Assembly (NCBI GenBank): GCA_001899335.1
Contig: MOYE01000004.1
Location: 262,264 to 300,726, forward strand
Source: Candidatus Gastranaerophilus phascolarcticola
GTDB taxonomy: Bacteria; Cyanobacteriota; Vampirovibrionia; Gastranaerophilales; Gastranaerophilaceae
Length of the DNA: 38,463 bases
Direction of reading: 5' to 3'
Position 1 is the stretch's first letter. Every line of letters starts with the position of its first letter. Made by a program: the position numbers and the translations under genes. Under the pieces are notes generated by a model. It was given only the letters and a program-made list of their open reading frames with translations, had not been told where the DNA came from and did not search any database. Positions 16,250-24,366 of the stretch are shown piece after piece.

Positions 16250-16363
16250 TAAAGCAGTTCTCCGCTGCGCCGCCTCGCTGAACCGCGAGCCGTAGCAGCT
16301 GCGCTGTCTAAAACGCCACTCAAAATTTTCGCTCATGTTTTTTATCGCGAAAATTTTTCGGAC
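16248..16363 (-). repeat. Structured repeat family A, copy A3
   Basis: A 116-base copy in reverse orientation. On the plus strand it starts at the TAA stop of the preceding gene (AATAAAGCAGTTC) and ends TTTTTCGGAC. Helix 1 pairs AAAATTTTCGC (16322-16332) with GCGAAAATTTT (16347-16357). Helix 2 pairs GCTGC (16264-16268) with GCAGC (16295-16299), with an inner hairpin CTCGC/GCGAG. As with A1, the repeat begins immediately at a gene's 3' end in the same relative orientation. Confidence 0.85.
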
Positions 16364-16374
16364 AAATTTATTTG

Positions 16375-16383
16375 TGTTAAAAT
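16375..16383 (+). promoter_or_regulatory. Extended -10 promoter (TGTTAAAAT) of cysS
   Basis: TG-T-TAAAAT lies 25 bases upstream of the cysS ATG; the transcript would start near 16390, inside the palindrome at 16386-16400. This promoter would drive the cysS-spoIID-murJ-tsaC operon. Confidence 0.45.
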
Positions 16384-16385
16384 AT

Positions 16386-16400
16386 CCTCATAATATGAGG
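16386..16400 (+). promoter_or_regulatory. Palindrome CCTCATAATATGAGG overlapping the cysS SD
   Basis: A perfect 7+1+7 palindrome lies between the -10 box and the ATG of cysS. Its right arm contains the SD (GAGGG, 16397-16401). It could be an operator over the transcription start or, if transcribed whole, a hairpin masking the SD. Confidence 0.5.
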
Positions 16401-16408
16401 GTATTTTT

Positions 16409-17782
16409 ATGAGATTATTTAATTCATTCACAAATCAGATTGAAGAGTTTAAACCTATTGAAGAAAATAAAGTTAAGATGTATGTTTGCGGTCCGACCGT
16501 ATATGATTTTGCGCACCTTGGACATGCGCGCTGTTATATTACTTGGGACGTGCTTTACAGATATTTGAAGTTCAAGGGTTATGATGTTACATATTGCCGT
16601 AACGTTACGGATGTGGATGATAAAATCCTTAAAAAAGCTGAAAAAGAGGGTAAGACACCGGAAGAGGTTTCTACGTACTGGTACAAGGCTTTTGCCGAAA
16701 GTATGAACAAATTGAATAACCTTAAACCTGACGTTGAACCGTTCGCTACAAAGACTTTGGGCGAAATGATTTCGATTGTGAAAGATTTGATTAATAAAGG
16801 GTATGCGTACGAGGTTAACGGTGATGTTTATTTCCGTGTTAAGAAGTTTCCTCAATACGGAATGCTTTCAAAACAGCCGATTGACCAGTTGGAAAGCGGT
16901 GCTAGGGTAGAAGTCGGTGATGTTAAAGAAGACGCGCTTGACTTTGCGCTGTGGAAAAAGGACGAAAAATTCGGCTATAAATCTCCTTGGGGTGTCGGAC
17001 GTCCGGGCTGGCACATTGAATGCTCTGCGATGAGCAGAAAGTATTTGGGCAAAACCATTGATATTCACGCAGGCGGGGCGGATTTAATTTTCCCTCACCA
17101 CGAGAACGAAATCGCTCAATCCGAATGCGCTAACGGCTGCAAGTTCGTAAATTACTGGTTACACAATGGTTTTGTTACTATTAATAAAGAAAAAATGTCA
17201 AAATCTTTGGGCAACTTCCTCACTATTGACGATATGCTCAAAAATTATGATGCGAACACGATTAGATTTTTCATTTTGACAAACCACTACCGTATGCCCG
17301 TAGAGTTCTCTGATGAGGCTTTAACAGCGGCACAAAGCGGTGTGAAAAGAATGCTTAACGCTAAACAAACCAAAATCAACGAAGATTTGAAATTAGAGGA
17401 AACCCCTGAATACAAAGCGTTTGTTGAGGCAATGGATGAAGATTTGAACACATCAAAAGCGCTGGCAATTCTTTTTGACCTTGCAAACCGTGCTAATAAA
17501 GATGAAGAAAACGCGTTTACAATTCTGTTTAAACTTGCAAGTGTCTTAGGTTTCAGCTTTGAGAAAGCAAAATTGAGTGACGAAGAACTTGCAGCGGCGT
17601 TGAAAGTTGTCGGCGAAAAGCTCGGTAAAGAGTTTGGTTCAATGGAAGAACTCATTGCATACCGTAAAGAGGCTCGTGACGCGAAAAACTGGGCGGTAGC
17701 CGATGCAATCCGTTTGGCGCTGGATGAGGTAAATATTGTGTTAAAAGATTCCAAGGACGGTACGGTTTGGGAAGTAAAATAA
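16409..17782 (+). CDS. cysS: Cysteinyl-tRNA synthetase
   Basis: 457 residues. It charges tRNA-Cys with cysteine in the cytoplasm. Class I signatures: YVCGPTVYDFAHLGHAR with Cys27 and the HIGH-type HLGH (36-39), the zinc and substrate block WHIECSAMS plus HHENEIAQSE, and the KMSKS loop (262-266, KMSKSLGN). The helical tRNA-binding domain follows. GAGGG provides the SD. The last 16 bases overlap the start of the SpoIID-domain gene, so it heads a tightly coupled operon. Confidence 0.97.
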   Translation: MRLFNSFTNQIEEFKPIEENKVKMYVCGPTVYDFAHLGHARCYITWDVLYRYLKFKGYDVTYCRNVTDVDDKILKKAEKEGKTPEEVSTYWYKAFAESMNKLNNLKPDVEPFATKTLGEMISIVKDLINKGYAYEVNGDVYFRVKKFPQYGMLSKQPIDQLESGARVEVGDVKEDALDFALWKKDEKFGYKSPWGVGRPGWHIECSAMSRKYLGKTIDIHAGGADLIFPHHENEIAQSECANGCKFVNYWLHNGFVTINKEKMSKSLGNFLTIDDMLKNYDANTIRFFILTNHYRMPVEFSDEALTAAQSGVKRMLNAKQTKINEDLKLEETPEYKAFVEAMDEDLNTSKALAILFDLANRANKDEENAFTILFKLASVLGFSFEKAKLSDEELAAALKVVGEKLGKEFGSMEELIAYRKEARDAKNWAVADAIRLALDEVNIVLKDSKDGTVWEVK

Positions 17783-19494
17783 GTAAAATCCTGATGGCGT
17801 CTTTGCTCGTCGGGCTTTTGAGTTTGAGTGCAAACGCTTATCAAATTCCTGAAAAAACCTTGCAAATTGCGCGGCAGAGAATGGTTGAGGCGGTTGAAAA
17901 AAAAGGTCCGGAATCGGAAGTTATACGCGTTGGAATTGGCAACCAGGCGTTCAATTCGTATAATTACAAAGAAATTTCGGTTTACGGAACGAGTGCGGTC
18001 GGAATTTATGACGGAAACAAATTTATTACGACCGTCGGCGCAAACTCTTTAATAAACGTCAAATTGACTCAAAAGGGGATGTTTGAAATTTATTCCGGTT
18101 CAAAGTTGCTGGAAGAGATTTCAGGTCCTGTACATTTTGTGTGTGATAACGGACTTTTGGGTGTTTCAGGGCTGAAACGTGCCGGTAAACCGGCGCTTTA
18201 TCACGGGGCGTTTGAAATTGTGAAGAGCGCGACAACAGGATTTTTCAACCTTGTGAATATGGTTGAGGTTGAAGAGTATTTGAAAGGCGTTGTTCCGAAC
18301 GAAATGCCAGTGCGTTTCGGGCTTGAAGCCTTGAAAGCACAAAGCGTTACAGCAAGAAACTACGTTCTTTCACCGCGTGTTAAGGCGTCGCCTAATTATG
18401 ATGTTGTGGATTCTGTTGCAAGCCAGGTTTACTATGGCGCGAATACCGAAAAGGACATTGCAACCCGGGCGGTTCAGGAAACCGAGGGCGTTGTTGCGCT
18501 TTACGGATGGGATTTAATTTTGGCGCAATATAGTTCAACAGCCGGCGGCTACACCGAAGACTTTGCGTACGTTTTTTCTGACCCGAAAACAAAAGCGTTT
18601 CCGTCAATTGTCAAACCGTATTTGGTTGCAAAACCCGATATACCTGAACAAGGTTCGCTTGAAAACGAAGAAGATGCACTGAAATTTTACAGCACGGTTC
18701 CTGATTCATTTGATTTGAAATCTCCGTATTACCGCTGGACGCGCGAATGGACAGCAGACGAACTTAGGGCAAATCTTGAATCAACTCTGCCGGCGCAAAG
18801 TTTGACCGGTTTTGTAACACCTGAATTTGTTAAAGGCGAGACGCTTGGCGAAATACAAAAACTTGAGGTTAAACGCCGCGGAAAATCAGGAAAAATTATT
18901 GAACTTGTGATTTATACGAATAAAAAACACATTCATTTGTTCAAGGAACTTGTTATCCGCCGTGCGTTTATAAAAGACGGAAAAGCATTGCCGTCAGCGA
19001 ACGTAGTTTTTGTGCCGACGCTTGACGATAGCGGAAAACTTGTTTCTGTCAAGGCGTTTGGAGGGGGCTACGGTCACGGCGTTGGTATGAGTCAGTTTGG
19101 CGCAGGCTTTATGGCGCAGGAACTCGGAAAATCTTACAAAGACATCCTTTTCCACTACTACACGGACATCGTTCTTGCAACCAAGCCAATTACGCTGACA
19201 AAGGATAATGATTTCGTGACGCAAAGTTTTTATGCTGATAAAGACAAGGTTTTCTTGGTTGTCGATAACAAAGACAAAGTTCCGAGTATTATCCTTAACA
19301 TAAACGGAAAAGACAGAATTTTCCCGCTGGAAAGCCATGTTTTCGGTGATGCGCAGAACAGAATTGATATTTCTAAATACGTGAAAGAGGGCAGAAATAG
19401 AGTAATTTATGTTTATTCCGATGCGGAAAGTAAGATTAAAGGCAAGGAATTAAGAGTGTATATTGAGGTAGGTCGCGGTAATGGAAACAACTAA
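17767..19494 (+). CDS. SpoIID/LytB-domain protein, exported
   Basis: 575 residues from a TTG start (AAGGA upstream) that gives a complete signal peptide, MGSKISKILMASLLVGLLSL then SANA|YQ. An internal ATG at 17794 would shorten the n-region. The SpoIID domain is clear: VNMVEVEEYLKGVVPNEMP, EALKAQSVTARNYVLSPR, SQVYYGANTE, then SSTAGGYTEDF and the C-terminal GGYGHGVGMSQFGAGFMA. SpoIID proteins are lytic transglycosylases acting on stem-free peptidoglycan; LytB relatives stimulate amidases. No sporulation gene is seen here, so a wall-remodelling role in division or growth is likelier. It overlaps cysS by 16 and murJ by 14 bases. Confidence 0.9.
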   Translation: MGSKISKILMASLLVGLLSLSANAYQIPEKTLQIARQRMVEAVEKKGPESEVIRVGIGNQAFNSYNYKEISVYGTSAVGIYDGNKFITTVGANSLINVKLTQKGMFEIYSGSKLLEEISGPVHFVCDNGLLGVSGLKRAGKPALYHGAFEIVKSATTGFFNLVNMVEVEEYLKGVVPNEMPVRFGLEALKAQSVTARNYVLSPRVKASPNYDVVDSVASQVYYGANTEKDIATRAVQETEGVVALYGWDLILAQYSSTAGGYTEDFAYVFSDPKTKAFPSIVKPYLVAKPDIPEQGSLENEEDALKFYSTVPDSFDLKSPYYRWTREWTADELRANLESTLPAQSLTGFVTPEFVKGETLGEIQKLEVKRRGKSGKIIELVIYTNKKHIHLFKELVIRRAFIKDGKALPSANVVFVPTLDDSGKLVSVKAFGGGYGHGVGMSQFGAGFMAQELGKSYKDILFHYYTDIVLATKPITLTKDNDFVTQSFYADKDKVFLVVDNKDKVPSIILNINGKDRIFPLESHVFGDAQNRIDISKYVKEGRNRVIYVYSDAESKIKGKELRVYIEVGRGNGNN

Positions 19495-21067
19495 GAAAGA
19501 TTTTTCGACCGGAGTATTGAAAGCGGCGTGGCTGATAGCGCTTGTGACAATTTTTAGTAAACTTATCGGGTTTATCCGCGATATCGTAATCGCAAACCAC
19601 TACGGAACTTCGCTTGTGTCAGACGCTTATTTTTACGCGTATCAAATCCCGGCGCTTGCCATAATCCTTCTTGGCGGTGTTGGCGGACCGTTCCATAGCG
19701 CGACTGTTGCTGTTTTTTCAAAAATTATTCCTGATTTGAACGCAAAACCCTCCGAGGACGTGAATAAATTATACAGTACATTTATAACCGCAAGTCTGCT
19801 TGTCTTTACCATTTTGGGCGTGCTGTTTTTTGTTTTTGCCGATAAAATTATGGCGCTGATTGTTTCCGAGGGCAATCCCGAATTAATCGCACTTGCGTCC
19901 GAACACCTGCGGATTATGACGCCTGTTTTTATCATCGGCGGGATAATCGGGATTTATTACGGAATTTTGATTACTTATAAAAAGTTTATGCTGCCGAATT
20001 TTTCACCTATCTTGATGAGTTTGGCGATAATCATAATGATTACGCTTGTAAAAAATGATTCGTCAGGAATTGTTCTTGCGTGGGCAACTACAATCGGTGC
20101 GGTCGCACAGTTTTTACTCCAGTTTCCGCAAATTAGGAAATTAGGCTTTAAGTTTAAGCCTAATTTGGAGATTAAGGGCAATACCGAGTTCAAAAACCTT
20201 ATGGAACTTCTTTTTCCTGCAGCTTTGAGTTCTACTGTCGGACAATTGCACGTTTATGTGGACATGTTTTTTGCCTCTTGCCTTATGGCTGGGGCGTGGA
20301 CGGCGATTGGCTACGCAAACAGAATTTTCCAGTTCCCTGTCGGGATTTTGGTAACGGCGTTTCTTGTGCCGCTTTTCCCGATTTTCTCAAGGCTCGTTGC
20401 GGAGAAAGATTTTGACGGAATAAGAAACTATTTCAATAAAGGCGTTGGCGTGCTGTTCTTTTGTTCAATTCCTATAATCATCGGAATTTTGACTGTCGGC
20501 GAGGACTGCATAAGACTCGTTTTTGAGCGCGGAACTTTCGACGCTGACTCTACAAAAATGGTTACGGAAGCCTTGATTTTCTTGTCACTCGTAATCGTAC
20601 CGTACGTTTTCAGGGATTCCATTACGCGTGTTTATTACGCGTTCAATGACTCAAAAACCCCGTTTGTTGTGGCGTTTTCGTCAATTGTGCTGAAGTATGC
20701 CGCAAACTTCTTGTTTATAAATATTCTCGGAATGCAAATCAGCGGGATTACACTTTCGCACGCGGTTGTAACCTGTTTTAACGCCGTGCTTTTGGGCTGG
20801 TTGATTAAAGATAAAATTGACCTGCAATTCGGACGCCTTTGGAAAAATTCGTGGAAAATGATTCTTGCCGGCGTAATTTCGTTCGCGTTCTGCGCAGGCG
20901 TTGTAATGCTTTTCAAAGGAGATACAAAACTCATTCTTGCGCTGAAAGTCGCGGCGGTTTCGGTTGTATGCCTTGTGACTTACGTTGGCGCAAATCTGAT
21001 ATTAAAAATGGAATACTGCGAAATTTTATTCGACCGCTTGAAAGGAAAACTATATGCTAAGAAATAA
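19481..21067 (+). CDS. murJ: Lipid II flippase MurJ
   Basis: 528 residues with about 14 transmembrane segments of the MOP/MVF family. MurJ moves lipid II across the inner membrane for peptidoglycan synthesis. Recognised landmarks are the N-terminal TIFSKLIGFIRDIVIANHYG, the charged cavity helices, and the conserved region FPAALSSTVGQLHVYVD through AFLVPLFPIFSRLVAEKD. It overlaps the genes on both sides by 14 bases, so it is co-transcribed with the SpoIID-domain gene, an apt wall-building pair. Confidence 0.93.
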   Translation: METTKKDFSTGVLKAAWLIALVTIFSKLIGFIRDIVIANHYGTSLVSDAYFYAYQIPALAIILLGGVGGPFHSATVAVFSKIIPDLNAKPSEDVNKLYSTFITASLLVFTILGVLFFVFADKIMALIVSEGNPELIALASEHLRIMTPVFIIGGIIGIYYGILITYKKFMLPNFSPILMSLAIIIMITLVKNDSSGIVLAWATTIGAVAQFLLQFPQIRKLGFKFKPNLEIKGNTEFKNLMELLFPAALSSTVGQLHVYVDMFFASCLMAGAWTAIGYANRIFQFPVGILVTAFLVPLFPIFSRLVAEKDFDGIRNYFNKGVGVLFFCSIPIIIGILTVGEDCIRLVFERGTFDADSTKMVTEALIFLSLVIVPYVFRDSITRVYYAFNDSKTPFVVAFSSIVLKYAANFLFINILGMQISGITLSHAVVTCFNAVLLGWLIKDKIDLQFGRLWKNSWKMILAGVISFAFCAGVVMLFKGDTKLILALKVAAVSVVCLVTYVGANLILKMEYCEILFDRLKGKLYAKK

Positions 21068-21653
21068 AGACGAAATCGTTGAAGTTTTAAAAAATGACGG
21101 CGTAATAGCGTTTGTGACGGACACTGTTTGGGGTCTCGGGTGCCTGCCGGAGAGCGAAAAAGCGGTTAAAAAGATTTATGAGATAAAAAAACGCGAGGCG
21201 CAAAAGCCTTTGATTTTGATGTCGAACGAGGTTTATCATCTTTTGCGCTATGTCGAAGTTGTGCCGAAAATCGGGCAAAAACTCATTAAAAAATATTTCC
21301 CTGGTGCGTTGACTGTTGTTACGAAAAAACATAGTTCTTCAACGCCTGATTACATCACTTCCGGCATGGAAACTGTCGGTATAAGGGTTCCGAATAACGA
21401 GGTTTTCCGTGAAATTTGTGAGATAGTGCCGGGGCATGTTCTTGCGACGACGAGTGCGAATTTGTCACACCAGCCGAGTGCAAAGAGTTATGAACAGGCG
21501 CTTGAGAATATGTCCGGATTAGCGGATTTGGTAATCGAGGATTACGGATGCGAATGCGCCGGTCTTGAATCCACGGTCGTCGGAATTATGGATGATGAAA
21601 ACTACAAAATCTTCCGCCAAGGGGCGATTGTTATTATTTCCAGTGAACTTTAA
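21054..21653 (+). CDS. tsaC: Threonylcarbamoyl-AMP synthase (Sua5/YrdC/TsaC family)
   Basis: 199 residues. The YrdC fold makes threonylcarbamoyl-AMP from Thr, bicarbonate and ATP, the first step of the t6A37 tRNA modification. Visible motifs: GVIAFVTDTVWGLGCL, KKREAQKPLILM (Lys-Arg substrate site), KYFPGALTVVTKK, VGIRVPNN, ATTSANLSHQPSA. There is no C-terminal Sua5 domain, so it is the short type. ATG at 21054 follows AAAGGAAA and overlaps murJ by 14 bases. Its 3' end overlaps the convergent HAD gene by 20 bases. Confidence 0.93.
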   Translation: MLRNKDEIVEVLKNDGVIAFVTDTVWGLGCLPESEKAVKKIYEIKKREAQKPLILMSNEVYHLLRYVEVVPKIGQKLIKKYFPGALTVVTKKHSSSTPDYITSGMETVGIRVPNNEVFREICEIVPGHVLATTSANLSHQPSAKSYEQALENMSGLADLVIEDYGCECAGLESTVVGIMDDENYKIFRQGAIVIISSEL

Positions 21654-21983
21654 AATTGTTGATTTGTTCGCGCGTTTTTTCAAAATCGCCGTTAAAAAGT
21701 ATACATCTATCATCAATATATAAATACGCCGGTTCTTTTACATTTGTAACGTCGCTGACAATTTCCTCCAAACCGTTGTCTATTAACCATTTAGATGTAA
21801 GCAGCCTGTTGCGTGTGGTGAAAATCTTTATTTCATAGTTTTCTTTAGGCAACTTTTCTAAAAATTCCTTCGCGCCGGTTTTGAGTGGTGGAATGAAATT
21901 TTCATCATAATTGCCTCTGTACTCGTTGAGTACGCCATCAAGGTCTATTAATAATTTCTTTCTATACCTGTTTTATTCTCCAT
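21634..21983 (-). pseudogene. Small HAD-superfamily phosphatase with apparent 5' frameshift
   Basis: In one minus-strand frame residues read KKLLIDLDGVLNEYRGNYDE (HAD motif I, DLDG), IFTTRN (motif II Thr), and YIDDRCILFNGDFE (motif IV, Asp pair), ending FKVHWK. This matches the short HAD family of about 115 residues with an IDDR...FNG signature. That frame has an in-frame stop just upstream and no ATG, GTG or TTG before motif I. The nearest ATG (21981-21983) is in another frame and stops after 11 codons. Adding one A in the run near 21953-21962 would join them as MENKTGIEKKLLIDLDG. It is a recent frameshift, a sequencing error, or a gene with an unusual start. Confidence 0.65.
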
Positions 21984-21984
21984 T

Positions 21985-22027
21985 TTGTCCGTGTGACGGT
22001 TTGTGACTTTGTCATTATAGCGGACAA
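21985..22027 (+). promoter_or_regulatory. Inverted repeat TTGTCCG...CGGACAA before the XRE gene
   Basis: TTGTCCG (21985-21991) and CGGACAA (22021-22027) form a 7-base dyad with a 29-base gap, ending eight bases before the XRE start codon. XRE regulators commonly bind dyads in their own promoter, so autoregulation is plausible. Confidence 0.4.
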
Positions 22028-22034
22028 TTAAAAT

Positions 22035-22247
22035 ATGGACAAGGTATTGTTAAGAAAACTTGCAAAGAGAATAAAAGAACTGAGAAAAGAAAGAGGTTTT
22101 ACTCAGGATGAATTGTCTTATCGTTCTAACATAGCTCGTTCGACATTAGGCAATATTGAGACTGCCAAAAATGATGTAGTTTTTACTAAAGTTAAACAAC
22201 TTGCCGATGCATTTGAACTTCCGTTGTCAGAGTTTTTAAATTTTTAA
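22035..22247 (+). CDS. XRE-family transcriptional regulator, 70 residues
   Basis: Almost the whole protein is one Cro/C1-type HTH: LAKRIKELRKERGFTQDELS, then the turn and recognition helix SNIARSTLGNIETAKNDV, then QLADAFELPLSEFLNF. It has no partner or sensor domain, so it is a minimal DNA-binding dimer. No SD is clear before the ATG. It is followed immediately by a terminator. Confidence 0.88.
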   Translation: MDKVLLRKLAKRIKELRKERGFTQDELSYRSNIARSTLGNIETAKNDVVFTKVKQLADAFELPLSEFLNF

Positions 22248-22248
22248 T

Positions 22249-22281
22249 AAAAAAGCCCCGTTTTTCAACGAGGCTTTTTTT
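22249..22281 (+). terminator. Terminator, probably bidirectional
   Basis: AAAAAAGCCCCG, loop TTTTTCAA, then CGAGGCTTTTTTT: a stem with one offset and A/T tracts on both sides. It serves the XRE gene on the plus strand and could also stop transcripts arriving from the ferredoxin gene on the minus strand. Confidence 0.85.
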
Positions 22282-22299
22282 ATATAATGGTTTTTAAAC

Positions 22300-22441
22300 C
22301 TACGCTACTTAGCTCCTGACAAATTTGTCCCAACGGCTTTGCCGTTGTCAAATTTGAAACGTCGCTGACGTAGTGTTTCGTGCCCTGCCAGTCTTGCCCG
22401 CGCAAGTCTGCACCGGCACTACACACCGAGCTACGCTACTT
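22300..22441 (+). repeat. 11-bp direct repeat CTACGCTACTT flanking repeat B2
   Basis: CTACGCTACTT occurs at 22300-22310 and again at 22431-22441, exactly bracketing repeat B2. The right-hand copy is the end of the ferredoxin gene (reverse complement AAGTAGCGTAG, which includes its stop). This looks like a target-site duplication from insertion of B2. However, copy B1 also ends in a partly similar CTGACGC, so some of the match could be repeat sequence. Confidence 0.55.
22311..22430 (+). repeat. Structured repeat family B, copy B2
   Basis: A 120-base copy. Helix 1 pairs CAAATTTG (22320-22327) with CAAATTTG (22349-22356) and, inside, CAACGGC (22331-22337) with GCCGTTG (22341-22347), a sequence unrelated to B1 but equally paired. 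The shared GAAACGTCGCTGACGTAGTG block follows. The outer helix pairs GTGCC (22380-22384) with GGCAC (22415-22419); in B1 the same helix is GCGCC/GGCGC, a compensatory change. It abuts the ferredoxin stop codon. Confidence 0.8.
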
Positions 22442-22607
22442 CAATTGCGCCAACTGGGCATGCTTCTGCTGCTTCTTTTACGCAATCCATGTTTGCTGAT
22501 ACTTCTGATTCTTTTACAGACGCTACGCCGTCTACTGAAAATACTGCTTCGCAAATTGATTCGCAAGCGCCGCAGCCTATGCAATTTTCGTTAATTTTTA
22601 CTGACAT
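22431..22607 (-). CDS. Single [4Fe-4S] ferredoxin, 58 residues
   Basis: Starts MSVKINENCIGCGACESICE after an SD (AAGGAG, minus strand). Cys9, Cys12, Cys15 and Cys50 (ACPVGAIEV) match the four cluster ligands of monocluster ferredoxins such as that of Thermotoga maritima. Cys19 and Cys42 sit where that protein forms a disulfide instead of holding a second cluster. It is a small low-potential electron carrier, probably for pyruvate or hydrogen metabolism. No partner oxidoreductase is adjacent. Its last codons are duplicated on the far side of repeat B2. Confidence 0.92.
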   Translation of the reverse strand: MSVKINENCIGCGACESICEAVFSVDGVASVKESEVSANMDCVKEAAEACPVGAIEVA

Positions 22608-22704
22608 GTTTTTTCTCCTTTTTCTTATTACGGTTTCTCACCGCAAAAATATTATATAATAAAAAATTTTTCTTGTCATGTGTGTGGGGGCGTGGAGGGG
22701 TATG

Positions 22705-23880
22705 CTAATTTATCCATTCTTTTATAATTTTAGCCACGTTGTCAAAACCTACAAGCATTCCGAGGTCTTTAGGTTCAATTCCTTTTCTGTAAACCAGCAG
22801 CGGAACATATTCCCGGGTGTGGTCGGTGCCGGCTACGCACGGGTCGCAGCCGTGGTCGGCTGTAATTATCAGCAAATCTTTCTCACTCATTGCGTCCATT
22901 ATCGGAGTAAGGTAAGTGTCGATTTCTTCGATTGCTTTGCCGTAACCCTTTGCGTCGTTGCGGTGACCGTATAGCATATCTGTATCTACAAGGTTTGTGA
23001 ATATCAGACTTGCATAAGGTGTTTCGCTTTTGTAGTCCGCGTAGGCAAGAGGTTCAAGTGGAAGTTCGCCTTTGACCGCCTGAAGTGTCAGGTCAAGCCC
23101 TTCCTTATTAGAACCGGTGTGGATTGCGTGAGTGATACCGGCTTTGGCGAAAATATCTTCGATTTTGCCGATTCCGATAACCTGTCCGCCTTTTTCTTTG
23201 ATTTCGTCCAAAATCGTGTTTTTCGGAATCATTGAGTAATCACGGCGGTCTTTAGAAATTCTTGTCGGTTTGCCGTCTATGATTTTGTATGGTCTTGCGA
23301 TTACGCGCGAAACATTCCAGTTGCCCTCGTCAAGAATTTTTCTTGCCGTATCACACCACGAATAAAGGGTTTCAAGCGGAATAAAATCTGTGTCAACTGC
23401 GATTTGGAAAACGCTGTCTGCGCTTGTGTAAACAATCGGGAAACCTGTTTTATGATGTTCATCATTCAATTCTTCAATAATTGCGGTTCCGCTTGCCGGA
23501 CGGTTTGCTAAAATTCCGCCGCAGTTGGTTTTTTCGACAAATTCTTCAACAAGTTCAGCCGGAAATCCGTTCGGGAAAGTCGCAAATGGTGCAGGAATTG
23601 TATAGCCTGCAATTTCCCAGTGACCGGTTGTTGTGTCTTTGCCTTTAGCATTTTCTTTCATTGTGCCGTATTGCGCAATCGGGTTTGCGACACGCGCAAC
23701 CCCTTTAAAATCCTGAATGTTGCCCAGCCCCATTTTTTCAAGGTTTGGTACATTCAAGCCGTTGTTAAATTCACAAACGTGTTTAAGCGTATTGCATTCC
23801 GGCACATCTTTAAAATCGCGGCAATCAGGCATTGCGCCTATTCCCATTGAATCTATTACGATAACAACAGCTCTTTTCAT
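22705..23880 (-). CDS. deoB: Phosphopentomutase
   Basis: 391 residues. It interconverts ribose-1-phosphate and ribose-5-phosphate (and the deoxy forms) in nucleoside salvage. Alkaline-phosphatase-fold metal motifs are present: [14 protein letters not shown] (Asp10), [10 protein letters not shown] with the phosphorylated Thr (Thr85), ITADHGCDP, and [11 protein letters not shown]. The length is normal for the family. The ATG overlaps the aroQ stop by four bases, so the two are co-transcribed. Confidence 0.96.
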   Translation of the reverse strand: MKRAVVIVIDSMGIGAMPDCRDFKDVPECNTLKHVCEFNNGLNVPNLEKMGLGNIQDFKGVARVANPIAQYGTMKENAKGKDTTTGHWEIAGYTIPAPFATFPNGFPAELVEEFVEKTNCGGILANRPASGTAIIEELNDEHHKTGFPIVYTSADSVFQIAVDTDFIPLETLYSWCDTARKILDEGNWNVSRVIARPYKIIDGKPTRISKDRRDYSMIPKNTILDEIKEKGGQVIGIGKIEDIFAKAGITHAIHTGSNKEGLDLTLQAVKGELPLEPLAYADYKSETPYASLIFTNLVDTDMLYGHRNDAKGYGKAIEEIDTYLTPIMDAMSEKDLLIITADHGCDPCVAGTDHTREYVPLLVYRKGIEPKDLGMLVGFDNVAKIIKEWIN

Positions 23881-24317
23881 TTTTTCTCCTCAATATAATT
23901 CTTCAATGCAGAAATCGCGAACTTATAACCGTCAAATCCAAGCCCCGAAATCTGACCGATTGCAACCGGTGCGATGTAGGAATGGTGGCGGAATTCTTCG
24001 CGTTTATAGATGTTTGTAAGGTGAACCTCAACGGTTGGCACCTTTACGCCGGCAATTGCGTCGCGGATTGCTACGCTTGTATGCGTGTATGCACCTGCGT
24101 TGATAACTATTCCGTCAAAAGCATTCAGGGCAGAATGAATTTTTTCAACAATCTCACCCTCAAAGTTACTTTGGAATAGTTCCAAATCTACACCCAATTC
24201 AAATGAATATGCGTACAAACATTTTTCTAAGTCTTTAAGTGTACCGGTACCGTATTTCTCTGGTTCTCTGGTACCGAGTAAGTTTAAATTAACCCCGTTT
24301 ATTACTAATAGTTTCAT
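23877..24317 (-). CDS. aroQ: 3-dehydroquinate dehydratase, type II
   Basis: 146 residues. It converts 3-dehydroquinate to 3-dehydroshikimate in aromatic amino-acid synthesis. Typical type II features: [18 protein letters not shown] with catalytic Tyr22 on the flexible lid, [47 protein letters not shown] with His99 and the lid Arg, and [11 protein letters not shown]. It is the first gene of an operon with deoB (4-base overlap), an unusual pairing of pathways. Confidence 0.96.
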   Translation of the reverse strand: MKLLVINGVNLNLLGTREPEKYGTGTLKDLEKCLYAYSFELGVDLELFQSNFEGEIVEKIHSALNAFDGIVINAGAYTHTSVAIRDAIAGVKVPTVEVHLTNIYKREEFRHHSYIAPVAIGQISGLGFDGYKFAISALKNYIEEKK

Positions 24318-24366
24318 TAAAAATCCTCATATTAGATTTACAACGAAATATTAGCACGAACAAACA

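Noticed and set aside
22431..22607. Two-cluster (2x[4Fe-4S]) ferredoxin
   Set aside because: Only one full set of cluster ligands exists (Cys9, 12, 15, 50); Cys19 and Cys42 match the disulfide pair of monocluster ferredoxins.
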